DNA of 64,000 nucleotides from a virus: positions 34,113 to 98,112 of the IMG/VR virus record IMGVR_UViG_3300023109_000011. One strand, written 5' to 3'. The translations under genes and the position numbers were made by a program. Below, in pieces: positions 52,963 to 61,539 of the stretch. Positions within the stretch are counted from its first letter, which is position 1; the number at the start of each line of letters is the position of its first letter. The notes beneath the pieces were generated by a model. That model saw only the letters and a list, made by a program, of their open reading frames with translations. It made no database searches and was not told the origin of the DNA.

Positions 52963-55852
52963 AACTAGTTGGTTCGTGGTCAACTGTAATGAAAGAACTA
53001 TCAACAGTAAAGTTCGTTACCGATGCTTCAAGGCTGTCAGTATTCGCTGTGTCTAATGGCGAACCTCTTCCGTCGTCATTGAATCGTCGGAAGAATCGAG
53101 TTCTTGCATTATTCGGTACTTCAACCTTATAAACAAAGTCACCGAATAGTTTTGTTCCTGCTAAGTGTACATTTTCTTTAAGTGTACTTTCATACATACT
53201 TAATGGCAGTGTTGACTTGATTAAGTAAGAATAGTCTTGATAGAAATCGCTATCTTGAATACGTACACCAGCATTAAAGTATTTAAACTGCGTAACATAT
53301 TCGTATAACTCAGGACTCAAATCATAAAAGCCCTGTTGCTTCATGCTAGGTGCAACAATATTATTCCATCTATTTAATTGCTCAACCGTACCTCCGCCAG
53401 CAACGATCCGCTCATAAATTGTAACATCATCAGGAGTAATTGTACCATCTTGATCTGCATCTAAATAAGGAAATCCGTCTGAACTTATAGTTGCTCCCCA
53501 GTTCGCGAAGTCTTCATCCCAGAGATACTGAGTTTGATATGGAATCCATAGAACATCTTCTTGACCTGCATACCAAGTCTGACTCTTTAAGTTAGGTGCA
53601 ACAATTTCATTCCATCTTTGAGTAACTGCTTCAGCAGCTGTACCAGAAGCAAGAAGCTGGAATTGTATTAATCCAGGACCATTTAGCGGAAATCCTTGCT
53701 TAGTCATATCATATATTGCGTACCCATCAGAAGCAGTGCTTTCCATCCATGCTGCCCATTGAGGCGCTAGATCTGGGAATATGTTTACGGGATTATTACC
53801 AAAGATAATTTGAAATCCACCAATATTCCATACATTACCAATAGGAAGAATTGTTGTCTCACCAACAATAGCAGCTTGCGTTTGTTCTACAAAATCCGAT
53901 GTAGGTAAAATAGGATTTTCTATCGTAATTTGTTGTTGTTCGTATCCATTTAGATGTGAAGTAAAATCTGCCCAGTAACCTTCTGTAAAACCTTGTGTGT
54001 TTTGTTCAATAATACCGTAAGCCTTACGGTTACCGTCTTCATCTTGTAATTCACCTACAGTATTTGCGACATATCCAAAGCCGGAGTTAATAATCTCGAC
54101 TTTACTAATTTGTCCAATAGCAAACTCTGTTTCAGTTTCTACGATTGCGTTATCACCATAGTCTTTGCTTTCATAATCTGTTTGAACTGCATCAACACTG
54201 AAACGATCTCCGTTTGCTTTTTGAACATCATTAACACCATCAAACCCGTAATAAGCAAATGGTGTAATACTAATTGTTCCCTTCGTAGTATCAATTGCAT
54301 TTACTTCAGCACTCTTTCCAGTAGAGTTTTCCGTAATCAATTCACCAATACTAAATACACCTGCATCAGCCGGTGTTTCAAACCGTATTATTTGTCCTTT
54401 ACGTCCAAGATTCTTAATCACCTGATCTTGAGCCCGAGCAAAAACCTGTGTAGTATAATTCTCACCTGAAGCAATATTACGGAATAGTTCGATACGACCA
54501 ATTGTAATTGGTGTTAAGTCAAATGCATCTTCAAGCGGAGTAGTAATCGTTACCGGACTTGCAGTACCTGACATTGGAGTAACTGCCCCATAATCAGCAG
54601 CATCGAGAGTTGTTGTAAGATAAGGCTGGATTGGATCGGTAATAACTGATATTGAAACTGTGTTTTTAATGTCAGCAATAACACTCGTACCTAAACCGTC
54701 GTCAGCATATTGTGTTCCTGGCGAGCTGACATTGTAAGGTGTAACTAAGTCAATATCAATTGGATTGCTTGGGTCCCTGTCTATTGCAAATATGTTTCGA
54801 GTATTTTCGAATGCAATAGGGAAACCACCGCGAATAGTTACGATGTTCGTTACATATATTCCTACGGCGTTTTCTGTTTGACCTAATACTATACCTTCGT
54901 TGTTCTGAGTATCTCTTACTCGTTCGTATAATACAAATTCTAAGCCGGGATTATCGAGAATAAATGTTTGTTGTGAAACTAAAAGTTTCGTATTTTCAAC
55001 ACTGTATCCATAACCGCCATAAATGAGTTCGTAACTAATCTCTCCTGAAGTACTATCTGAAAGACCTTTAACAACTGCTTTACCACCGCGACCTTGATCT
55101 GATACAACATTTAAAATATCACCAACGCGATTGTTTGTTGCCCGATCTTTATTAGTGTCAACTTCAAAAGCATTTAATGATCCATTGACTCGACCAAAGT
55201 CAACAAGCTCGCCATCGATACTTGAAAGAACGTCATCATCCTTTTGGAAGTTACCTTGAACTGCATCAATGTAAATAATAGGAGTGCGCGTACCTTCGAT
55301 TAAAATAAAGTTAATGCGGCTTACAGCTGCCTTAGCACCGGAAACTGATCCTTGAATATTTTTTGAAATTAAATCTGCGTAGGTATATTTTTTACCGAGC
55401 GACGATACAAAGGAATTATTATTAGAATATAGCTGAAGATAAACACCACGCTTCCATTTTGAATTCGATATCTTTAACATCTTTTCTGCAGGATACGTAA
55501 TATCAATCTCGTACTCATTATAGAATATCGAGAAGAACGTTTCAATACCTGCAGGTGTACCTTTTCGACGATAAAGATCTAAAATATTTTTTACTAGAAA
55601 TGGTACACTGTTTTCTTTGAACGGTAAATCGGCTAGGAACTTTTTGTGGAAAAATACGAGTAATTCTTTAACAGTAGAGTCTACATCTTTATAATCAAAC
55701 AACCTTCGATTAACGTGGTGACTTTGATTTGTAGCTTCCTCTAGAAACTTATAATAATATCTAGTCAGCGCAACGAGTTCTGGACCATCTTGTTTATAGA
55801 TATCCGGAAATTGTTGATCGATGAAAAACGATATATTCTTTTCTATTTCCAT
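52961..55852 (-). CDS. 7: Baseplate wedge protein gp7-like (963 aa)
   Basis: Residues 22-48 (DGPELVALTRYYYKFLEEAT) and 80-125 (KNILDLYRRKGTPAGIETFF, SIFYNEYEIDITYPAE) match the C-terminal domain of T4 gp7, in which 'STKGIEASYKFLF.VLYNEEVEIE' is recognisable. T4 gp7 is 1032 residues; here that module is at the N-terminus and the rest is different. Near the C-terminus two related segments of about 55-60 residues ('...AVTQRWNEIVAPNLKSQTWY' and '...QLNRWNNIVAPSMKQQGFY') are repeated, and the second holds an EF-hand or dockerin-like loop (DADQDGTITPDD, residues 798-809). It follows gp6 by 15 bases, which fits T4 order. It is probably a central baseplate wedge subunit. Confidence 0.85.
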   Translation of the reverse strand: MEIEKNISFFIDQQFPDIYKQDGPELVALTRYYYKFLEEATNQSHHVNRRLFDYKDVDSTVKELLVFFHKKFLADLPFKENSVPFLVKNILDLYRRKGTPAGIETFFSIFYNEYEIDITYPAEKMLKISNSKWKRGVYLQLYSNNNSFVSSLGKKYTYADLISKNIQGSVSGAKAAVSRINFILIEGTRTPIIYIDAVQGNFQKDDDVLSSIDGELVDFGRVNGSLNAFEVDTNKDRATNNRVGDILNVVSDQGRGGKAVVKGLSDSTSGEISYELIYGGYGYSVENTKLLVSQQTFILDNPGLEFVLYERVRDTQNNEGIVLGQTENAVGIYVTNIVTIRGGFPIAFENTRNIFAIDRDPSNPIDIDLVTPYNVSSPGTQYADDGLGTSVIADIKNTVSISVITDPIQPYLTTTLDAADYGAVTPMSGTASPVTITTPLEDAFDLTPITIGRIELFRNIASGENYTTQVFARAQDQVIKNLGRKGQIIRFETPADAGVFSIGELITENSTGKSAEVNAIDTTKGTISITPFAYYGFDGVNDVQKANGDRFSVDAVQTDYESKDYGDNAIVETETEFAIGQISKVEIINSGFGYVANTVGELQDEDGNRKAYGIIEQNTQGFTEGYWADFTSHLNGYEQQQITIENPILPTSDFVEQTQAAIVGETTILPIGNVWNIGGFQIIFGNNPVNIFPDLAPQWAAWMESTASDGYAIYDMTKQGFPLNGPGLIQFQLLASGTAAEAVTQRWNEIVAPNLKSQTWYAGQEDVLWIPYQTQYLWDEDFANWGATISSDGFPYLDADQDGTITPDDVTIYERIVAGGGTVEQLNRWNNIVAPSMKQQGFYDLSPELYEYVTQFKYFNAGVRIQDSDFYQDYSYLIKSTLPLSMYESTLKENVHLAGTKLFGDFVYKVEVPNNARTRFFRRFNDDGRGSPLDTANTDSLEASVTNFTVDSSFITVDHEPTS

Positions 55853-55867
55853 TAGGAATTATCTCTC

Positions 55868-57778
55868 TTAATAACCGCCGCCACTGGAAGATGAACTTCC
55901 GCTGGATGATCCTGTTGTTTGCAGAGTTCCAATAGTCGAACTTGAAGAAGTTCCAGTTGCCATGGCTGATTCTTCCAATACCGAAACAAATATATCTTCA
56001 TCTCTTAACAGGAATACTCGACCCTGAGGAGATTTAACATCACTACTCTTAATGTTTGCTTTAATCTTAATTGCACTACCAGTATATTCTTCAACAATAA
56101 AGTTTGACAATACAACGTTACCTGTGTCATAATTGACCTTGCCTGCTGTTGGGTTTACAACCTGTGGATCAGTCGCGTCATCAGTGACTGTCATAATATT
56201 ACCCATACCATCGTCCTGCAAATAAACACATACACCATTTACATCAAATGGAGTACTTGTAACCGCGGGCTTATAACCACTAAATCCGTTAGCAGCTCTA
56301 AAAGGATATGGCCTAACCAGCTGGGCTTCAAAGTTAAATGAAGGAGCGGTTCGTACATTTAGAATAGGAGCATACTCAATGTAAGGTGTGACTATAATTG
56401 ATGTACTTTGAATAGCAGTATCGATACTATCAATCTGACTTGCTAATCTACTCTTACGTAAAGAAGTATTAAAGTTCTCAAGATTATTATCTGAATAAGC
56501 TTGTACTATTTGACGTATAGATGATTCAAGTTGCGAAGCATTCTTTTCTGTTTCTTTTAATGTGAATATAGTATCAACGCTAAGCTCAGCGTAAATAAAC
56601 TTAGTTTGTACAAATACAGGCTCAATACCTAGAGGACTCTTTTCTGATAGGTAAGCAATAAATGCATTACTCAATGTTGAGCTAATTAACTGAGTAGTAC
56701 TATCTAAGTAAACTGAAATAGCAACCTTACCAAACTGAGGTGGATCGAGATCTTCACCACCATAAGCTGCAACTGCTTTAATTTCTGGAAATTTTTGCTG
56801 CAATAAGATTTCGTAATCTTTAGTTGTGCAAGCTCGTTCTTGAATTTGCAATGCCTTAGGTGCGAAGTAACGAATGCTCTCAATACTTTCTCGTTCTTCA
56901 CCACCGGCTGCGGCCGTAGTTGTTTGACATTCGATAGTAGCGTTTTCTAAAAATCCGGCTGAGAATTGACTAGCACCATTTGATTCATTGCCTGAACAAA
57001 TACGATACCTTACACGGACATCTTCGAATTCTTGAGGTTGTAAACCAAACTCGTTCTTACCAAAGTAAATCGAATAACGATCATCGTAATAAGGTTCTAT
57101 ATAGAATACTCGATCCGTGGGTTTTACACCATAAATCGTAGTTGCTCGTGTAAAGACGTTTTGATCTTCAGTTGCTTCAGCATCAACGAATACTACAATA
57201 CTGTTTGTATCAACTTCGTTGTTTGAAAGATAGACTCGTAATACTCCATCAGCATCAATAATAAATCCTTCTCGCTGGAAGCTCGTTAACATCTGACCTT
57301 CGAAAATATCTACATTTTCTGCGATGAAAGTTACTTCACGTGTAATTGGATCAATATTTTTACGAGCAACATATGTTTGTTCAGTGACAAAATTAAATGT
57401 TTCACCCTGGTAGCTTGAACTAAAGCTGCTATAGGTTGGAATCGTAATGGTTGAGTTTTCTTCATCAGGCGCTGTAATTACAAGCCTTATCGTTGCTTTA
57501 GCTGACCTGCGAGATCTTGGAATATAATTTAATTCTTTAGCATGGGAAACAACGGAGTTCTTAATGACGGCCGAGTCAAGAAACATTTCGTTGATTGCCA
57601 TATTGGTATAGAAGTTATTTTGGAACGTGTTAAAAGCGAGTACATCGAGCAAAGCAGCCATGTTACTACCTTCAAAGTTGTAATCTTTGAATTGTGCCTG
57701 TTGCGCTAAATACGTTTTTAACTGACTTTTAATACCTTCAAAGTCAAGTTCCGTAATTGGAGTTTTTGGATTGGCCAT
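55868..57778 (-). CDS. 6: Baseplate wedge protein gp6
   Basis: This 636-residue protein is a clear gp6. The start (PITELDFEGIKSQLKTYLAQ, FKDYNFEGSNMAALLDVLAF) and NNFYTNMAINEMFLDSAVIK with SVVSHAKELNYIPRSRRSAK are the most conserved part of the family; T4 gp6 has 660 residues. gp6 dimers form the inner ring of the baseplate that links the wedges and rearranges when the sheath contracts. The central 'YGGEDLDPPQFGKVAISVYL' segment is also family-like. The C-terminus carries an unusual Ser/Gly/Thr-rich tail of about 40 residues (TGTSSSSTIGT, SSGSSSSSGGG), not typical of T4. It begins two bases after gp25 ends, as in T4-like marine phages. Confidence 0.95.
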   Translation of the reverse strand: MANPKTPITELDFEGIKSQLKTYLAQQAQFKDYNFEGSNMAALLDVLAFNTFQNNFYTNMAINEMFLDSAVIKNSVVSHAKELNYIPRSRRSAKATIRLVITAPDEENSTITIPTYSSFSSSYQGETFNFVTEQTYVARKNIDPITREVTFIAENVDIFEGQMLTSFQREGFIIDADGVLRVYLSNNEVDTNSIVVFVDAEATEDQNVFTRATTIYGVKPTDRVFYIEPYYDDRYSIYFGKNEFGLQPQEFEDVRVRYRICSGNESNGASQFSAGFLENATIECQTTTAAAGGEERESIESIRYFAPKALQIQERACTTKDYEILLQQKFPEIKAVAAYGGEDLDPPQFGKVAISVYLDSTTQLISSTLSNAFIAYLSEKSPLGIEPVFVQTKFIYAELSVDTIFTLKETEKNASQLESSIRQIVQAYSDNNLENFNTSLRKSRLASQIDSIDTAIQSTSIIVTPYIEYAPILNVRTAPSFNFEAQLVRPYPFRAANGFSGYKPAVTSTPFDVNGVCVYLQDDGMGNIMTVTDDATDPQVVNPTAGKVNYDTGNVVLSNFIVEEYTGSAIKIKANIKSSDVKSPQGRVFLLRDEDIFVSVLEESAMATGTSSSSTIGTLQTTGSSSGSSSSSGGGY

Positions 57779-57780
57779 CT

Positions 57781-58197
57781 TTATCTTATCCTTTCTAGTA
57801 TGACGTCTAGTTGTATTGGCGCGCTAGTATTTTTAATGTAGAATGTTACTCTTACACTTACTGTATTATCATCAATAATAGATGAAACCAAAACATCAAT
57901 GAGTTCAGCTCTAGGTTCGTAATTCTTTATTGTGTTTTTTACTTTTTCTTCTATTAACTTGAGAGTACCCGGTGTCACATTTTCAAATAATAAAGCTCGT
58001 ATGCCACCACCTAAAAAAGGCTGCATAGGACGTTCACCAGGATCAGTTAATAGCAAATTACGAATCGCTTCTTTAACAGCAGCTTCGTCTTTGTTTACAG
58101 TCAGGTCTTGAGAGACAGGAGAAATCTGCAGGTCTTTTTTAAAGTCCGCATATAGTGTCGGTCTTTTACTGACTGGCGTTTTAACTACTACTGTCAT
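57781..58197 (-). CDS. 25: Baseplate wedge protein gp25
   Basis: This 138-residue protein has the gp25/lysozyme-fold signature 'AVKEAIRNLLLTDPGERPMQ PFLGGGIRALLFE' split across residues 40-72; the run LTDPGERPMQPFLGG with the following NVTPGTLKLIEEKVKNTIKN is diagnostic. T4 gp25 has 132 residues and joins gp6 and gp53 in the wedge; the same fold occurs in type VI secretion TssE. Despite the old name, no catalytic lysozyme residues are expected. Its ATG overlaps the stop of the M15 gene (ATGA), so the two are probably coupled. Confidence 0.95.
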   Translation of the reverse strand: MTVVVKTPVSKRPTLYADFKKDLQISPVSQDLTVNKDEAAVKEAIRNLLLTDPGERPMQPFLGGGIRALLFENVTPGTLKLIEEKVKNTIKNYEPRAELIDVLVSSIIDDNTVSVRVTFYIKNTSAPIQLDVILERIR

Positions 58198-59783
58198 CTT
58201 GGTACGTTCCTGATGTCTAGATGAATCTCATCGTCTTTGATGACGATATATTTAAATCCAGCTTTAAATGCTTGTTCTTGAAAGTCTTCTATACTTTTGA
58301 TTGAAGTAGCAACACTCAAGTCTTCGCTCGGAATATCAAAACTAAAATCGTTCTTTATATCTATAACAAGCCCACTTAAGTGACTATTTTCTGGATCCCC
58401 ACCCACTTTCTCATTATATTCCGTACTGTACCACCCTCTGGTAATAGTAATATCTTTACCAAGTACTTTTCTCAATCTCATTAGATATACTTTAACATCT
58501 AAATCAATTCGTGTATAACCTGTAATTCCAAGATCTTCTACCCAGTCACCCGAAACTTTAATCCCTTTATGACCAGACTTAAATACTTTACCACATACAG
58601 GAAGTTCTTGATATTCCTTTGCGGTAATCGGCTTTACTGCTATGGGCTTTTCGCCAGTAGAGGTAACGACCTCTCCGTTGTTATCACCATCCCACATAGC
58701 TCTTAATCTATTTATGGCTTCTTCACGACGTTCAGGAGAATATCTTATTGCTCCATTACGAATTGCAGTCGATGTATTAATGTTTGAGATTGCTTCCATC
58801 CGGCGAACAATACGTTGAAACCTTAATCCATAATCATCGAGTGGATTCATGATATCTTTAAGTAATGCTTCGACATTAGCTGCAAGGGCACAGAACCTAA
58901 AGACAAGATAACGAATTTGTTCTAATCCTGGGCTTTCTAATAGACTTACCGCATAGTCAACGAATCCTTTGAGCTTATCTTTAATACTCTTTTTATTCTC
59001 ATCAGTCAATACAGTACATAATTGTTCTTTAGCAGTCATAATTGCTTTAACACTCGCCAAAGATCCTTCGGTAAACTCACCGATAATATTCTCAACATTA
59101 AAGTTAGCAATCGCATCTTCAACTTCTTGGAATACTTTCTCAGCGATATCTTCCATCTTTTGTTTAATTTGATTAATTAAAAACGTAATAAGACCTTGCT
59201 GAGCAATTTCAGGAGGATATCCTTCAAACTCATTAATTTTCTGAATGAAAGCTAATGCATCGGTAATGATGCCATCAATTACTCCTATTAGATCATAGAA
59301 CGCATCGATCTTTTGAAATATATTTGTCATAGTACTACAAAATCCACCGAGTAAACTATCACTAAACGAAGAAGTATAATAATTATTCAGCTCTCGTAAT
59401 AGTTTAGTAAAATCAGTTTGATTTGCAATACCCTGTGGTGTATAATTAAATGCTTCCATAAAGTCCGCTACTTCGATAGCAGTCATATTTCCAGAAGCCC
59501 AGCGAGTTTGTATTTCAGGATAGTCGTTTAAATTGTTCGCCATTAATTCTTTAAACAATCCATTCAAATACGAAACCGTATTATTAAGTCCATCACCAAA
59601 CGCGTTTGTCATTCGAGTTAAAGCGTTGTTGTTAGCATTTTCTGCAATGTTCTTCGAAAGCTCTTCGGTAAAAACCGCGATTTGAGCTGTCGTATACTCA
59701 CCATTAAAGTTAACGGAAGGACCTGTACTCAGTGATAAAGTATTTTGAGTAATTTGATCTCTTAAGTCAATACAATTAGCCAC
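58194..59783 (-). CDS. Baseplate-associated protein with C-terminal M15-type peptidase domain (529 aa)
   Basis: Residues 1-400 are long helices (LSKNIAENANNNALTRMTNA, FQEVEDAIANFNVENIIGEF), resembling a structural or hub-lengthening part. Residues about 405-529 form a Peptidase_M15 domain: 'ITRGWYSTEYNEKVGG', then NSHLSGLVIDI (His468 and Asp475) and IKDDEIHLDIR (Asp518, His521). These give the zinc ligands H-D-H of D-Ala-D-Ala carboxypeptidase or endolysin-like enzymes, so it can cut peptidoglycan cross-links. The start is GTG at 59783, chosen because GGAGG lies eight bases before it, overlapping the end of the gp5-like gene; no better ATG exists nearby. With the neighbour gp5-like spike lacking a lysozyme domain, this is likely the tail's cell-wall enzyme. 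Confidence 0.87.
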   Translation of the reverse strand: MANCIDLRDQITQNTLSLSTGPSVNFNGEYTTAQIAVFTEELSKNIAENANNNALTRMTNAFGDGLNNTVSYLNGLFKELMANNLNDYPEIQTRWASGNMTAIEVADFMEAFNYTPQGIANQTDFTKLLRELNNYYTSSFSDSLLGGFCSTMTNIFQKIDAFYDLIGVIDGIITDALAFIQKINEFEGYPPEIAQQGLITFLINQIKQKMEDIAEKVFQEVEDAIANFNVENIIGEFTEGSLASVKAIMTAKEQLCTVLTDENKKSIKDKLKGFVDYAVSLLESPGLEQIRYLVFRFCALAANVEALLKDIMNPLDDYGLRFQRIVRRMEAISNINTSTAIRNGAIRYSPERREEAINRLRAMWDGDNNGEVVTSTGEKPIAVKPITAKEYQELPVCGKVFKSGHKGIKVSGDWVEDLGITGYTRIDLDVKVYLMRLRKVLGKDITITRGWYSTEYNEKVGGDPENSHLSGLVIDIKNDFSFDIPSEDLSVATSIKSIEDFQEQAFKAGFKYIVIKDDEIHLDIRNVPR

Positions 59784-59798
59784 TGCTTAATCCTCCAG
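59783..59798 (-). promoter_or_regulatory. Strong ribosome site deciding a GTG start
   Basis: On the minus strand GGAGG is followed by eight bases and then GTG GCT AAT, the start of the M15-domain gene. The site overlaps the last codons and stop of the gp5-like gene, which suggests coupled translation of spike and peptidase. Confidence 0.7.
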
Positions 59799-61538
59799 AT
59801 TCGTATTAAAGGTGCCGGGTACATGTCCTTTTCGATTTACAAATGGATCTTTTTGAATTGACATATTTTTCGCTGGTGGCTCGGGAGCCTTGATCATTTC
59901 CATACCGTATCCGGATCCTAATAGCGGAGGAATGATTCCTCCAAAGAACGCTGTGAAGGGAGAGGTGAGAACTTGAGCTAGGAATAGGTCTCCATTACCT
60001 CTCGGATACGCCATCCCAGAAGCCATCGGAAACAACGGTGGGGCTGGATTACTAATGGCCGGTACGTTTAATATTGGCACAGTTGGTATGCTTACATTGG
60101 GTATAGTCGATGGCGTAACACGACCAGGACCGGGGGAACAAGGACTACCTGGTGATGAACTAATAGGCAATGGAGCACCTAATGTCGCAAAGTCTCCTCG
60201 AGTTCCTCCTACCTTTGTTGCTTGAACCGCAGTAGCATTTACAAGCTTTGTATTGACAGAAACGGTTGCTGTTAAAATACCAGTGCTCATACCAGTTGCA
60301 TTCCATAGACCGGTAAAGCTTCCATTAGCAGCAACCATGTTTACAGTAGGTGCTATAACACTTAAACCAGCAGAAGTAGGAACACCAATAGTACCAGATG
60401 CAAGAGATGTCGGTGTATCTTTCGGTGATGGAGGAACTAATCCAGTGAAAGTCATTAAGCCATTTGAAGCCTGAAGATGAAAATCCATTGGAGAAGTAAG
60501 CTTAATACCTTTCGAAGCATAGACATTAAAGTCTTGCAACGCGTTATTTTTAATATGATTCGAAACATTATTAATCTGTTGTTCTGCTTCGATCTTAATT
60601 TGTTTTTTACCAAACAATGTAAGGGTATCAGTGTTTGCTTCGACTTTAACAGTTGAACCTCGTATGTTAACACCATCACCAGTATTTAAGAATAAGTTCA
60701 TGCCTGAACCAATCTCAGTTGTGCCACCCACTAATAGTTTGTAGTTACCGGTAACTTCTTCTGTTTTATTACCATTCACTTTAACAAAAGCGTCGCCATT
60801 AATTGTAATGATGCTACCTGACGAAGATTCGTGTTTTGTTCCTATATTAATCTCATAACGGTCGCCTTCTGCTCGCTCAGTAGTAGTACCTTTCGCATCG
60901 ATTTGAATAAAAGAACCAGTTTTATGGTGAATCATAATTCGCTCACCACCGGGTGTATCATCTAATTCTATAGTGTGGTGGCTGGTTTCGATTACCTGAT
61001 TGTAAGGATATACTGTAGAGTAAGCAGACGGTGGTTGCTCCCACTTTTCTTCTCTACCTGCAATGTCTTGGTTCCTTTTTACATTCGCTGATACTTGGTT
61101 GTGAAAAGTTTTTCCGACATCCTCGGCTCTAGCAAGTTTAGATCTTTGATGATGACCAATATCTTCAGGTGTAAATCCTTTTGCTAACAGAGGTGCTACT
61201 TCTCCGTTCTTAACAGGAATAACACCATATCCGTCAGCGGTTGGAAACATTTCTTCTACATACTGAGTAGGAATCATTCCCAGAATCATTGGATGTTGAG
61301 CTTCGTCGCCATCAGTAAATATACCGAATACAAACGAATTGATTGGTGGTATAGGAGAGTTTGGATCGTAGTGACCTGAAACACATATAGCCCAAGGAAG
61401 ATCTTGAGTAGGAATGTTCGCGTGGGTCCCGTGGACGCCGAACGCGCGCACCTGCACCCGACCTTGAAATTGTCGATCGTCATTATTCTCTACGACTCCG
61501 ATGAAGAACATCGGATTAGGTATACCAATTCCTCTCAT
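59787..61538 (-). CDS. 5: gp5-like baseplate hub/central spike protein without lysozyme domain (583 aa)
   Basis: Residues 8-90 form the gp5/VgrG OB-fold (FFIGVVENNDDRQFQGRVQV, SFVFGIFTDGDEAQHPMILG). Residues 186-325 carry the spike pattern: HHTIELDDTPGGERIMIHHK, then 'GSIITINGDAFVKVNGNKTE' and 'VTGNYKLLVGGTTEIGSG', the repeated beta-helix typical of the T4 gp5 C-terminal needle. In T4 a lysozyme domain lies between OB-fold and needle; here that stretch (about 91-185) is short and has no lysozyme motif. The C-terminal 120 residues are Pro/Ser-rich (SSPGSPCSPGPGRVTPST). It would form the trimeric membrane-puncturing spike. Four bases separate it from the M15 gene. Confidence 0.88.
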   Translation of the reverse strand: MRGIGIPNPMFFIGVVENNDDRQFQGRVQVRAFGVHGTHANIPTQDLPWAICVSGHYDPNSPIPPINSFVFGIFTDGDEAQHPMILGMIPTQYVEEMFPTADGYGVIPVKNGEVAPLLAKGFTPEDIGHHQRSKLARAEDVGKTFHNQVSANVKRNQDIAGREEKWEQPPSAYSTVYPYNQVIETSHHTIELDDTPGGERIMIHHKTGSFIQIDAKGTTTERAEGDRYEINIGTKHESSSGSIITINGDAFVKVNGNKTEEVTGNYKLLVGGTTEIGSGMNLFLNTGDGVNIRGSTVKVEANTDTLTLFGKKQIKIEAEQQINNVSNHIKNNALQDFNVYASKGIKLTSPMDFHLQASNGLMTFTGLVPPSPKDTPTSLASGTIGVPTSAGLSVIAPTVNMVAANGSFTGLWNATGMSTGILTATVSVNTKLVNATAVQATKVGGTRGDFATLGAPLPISSSPGSPCSPGPGRVTPSTIPNVSIPTVPILNVPAISNPAPPLFPMASGMAYPRGNGDLFLAQVLTSPFTAFFGGIIPPLLGSGYGMEMIKAPEPPAKNMSIQKDPFVNRKGHVPGTFNTNLED

Positions 61539-61539
61539 A

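Noticed and set aside
57781-58197. Active lysozyme in gp25
   Set aside because: The gp25 family is called lysozyme-like by fold but is a structural wedge protein; no catalytic residues are evident.
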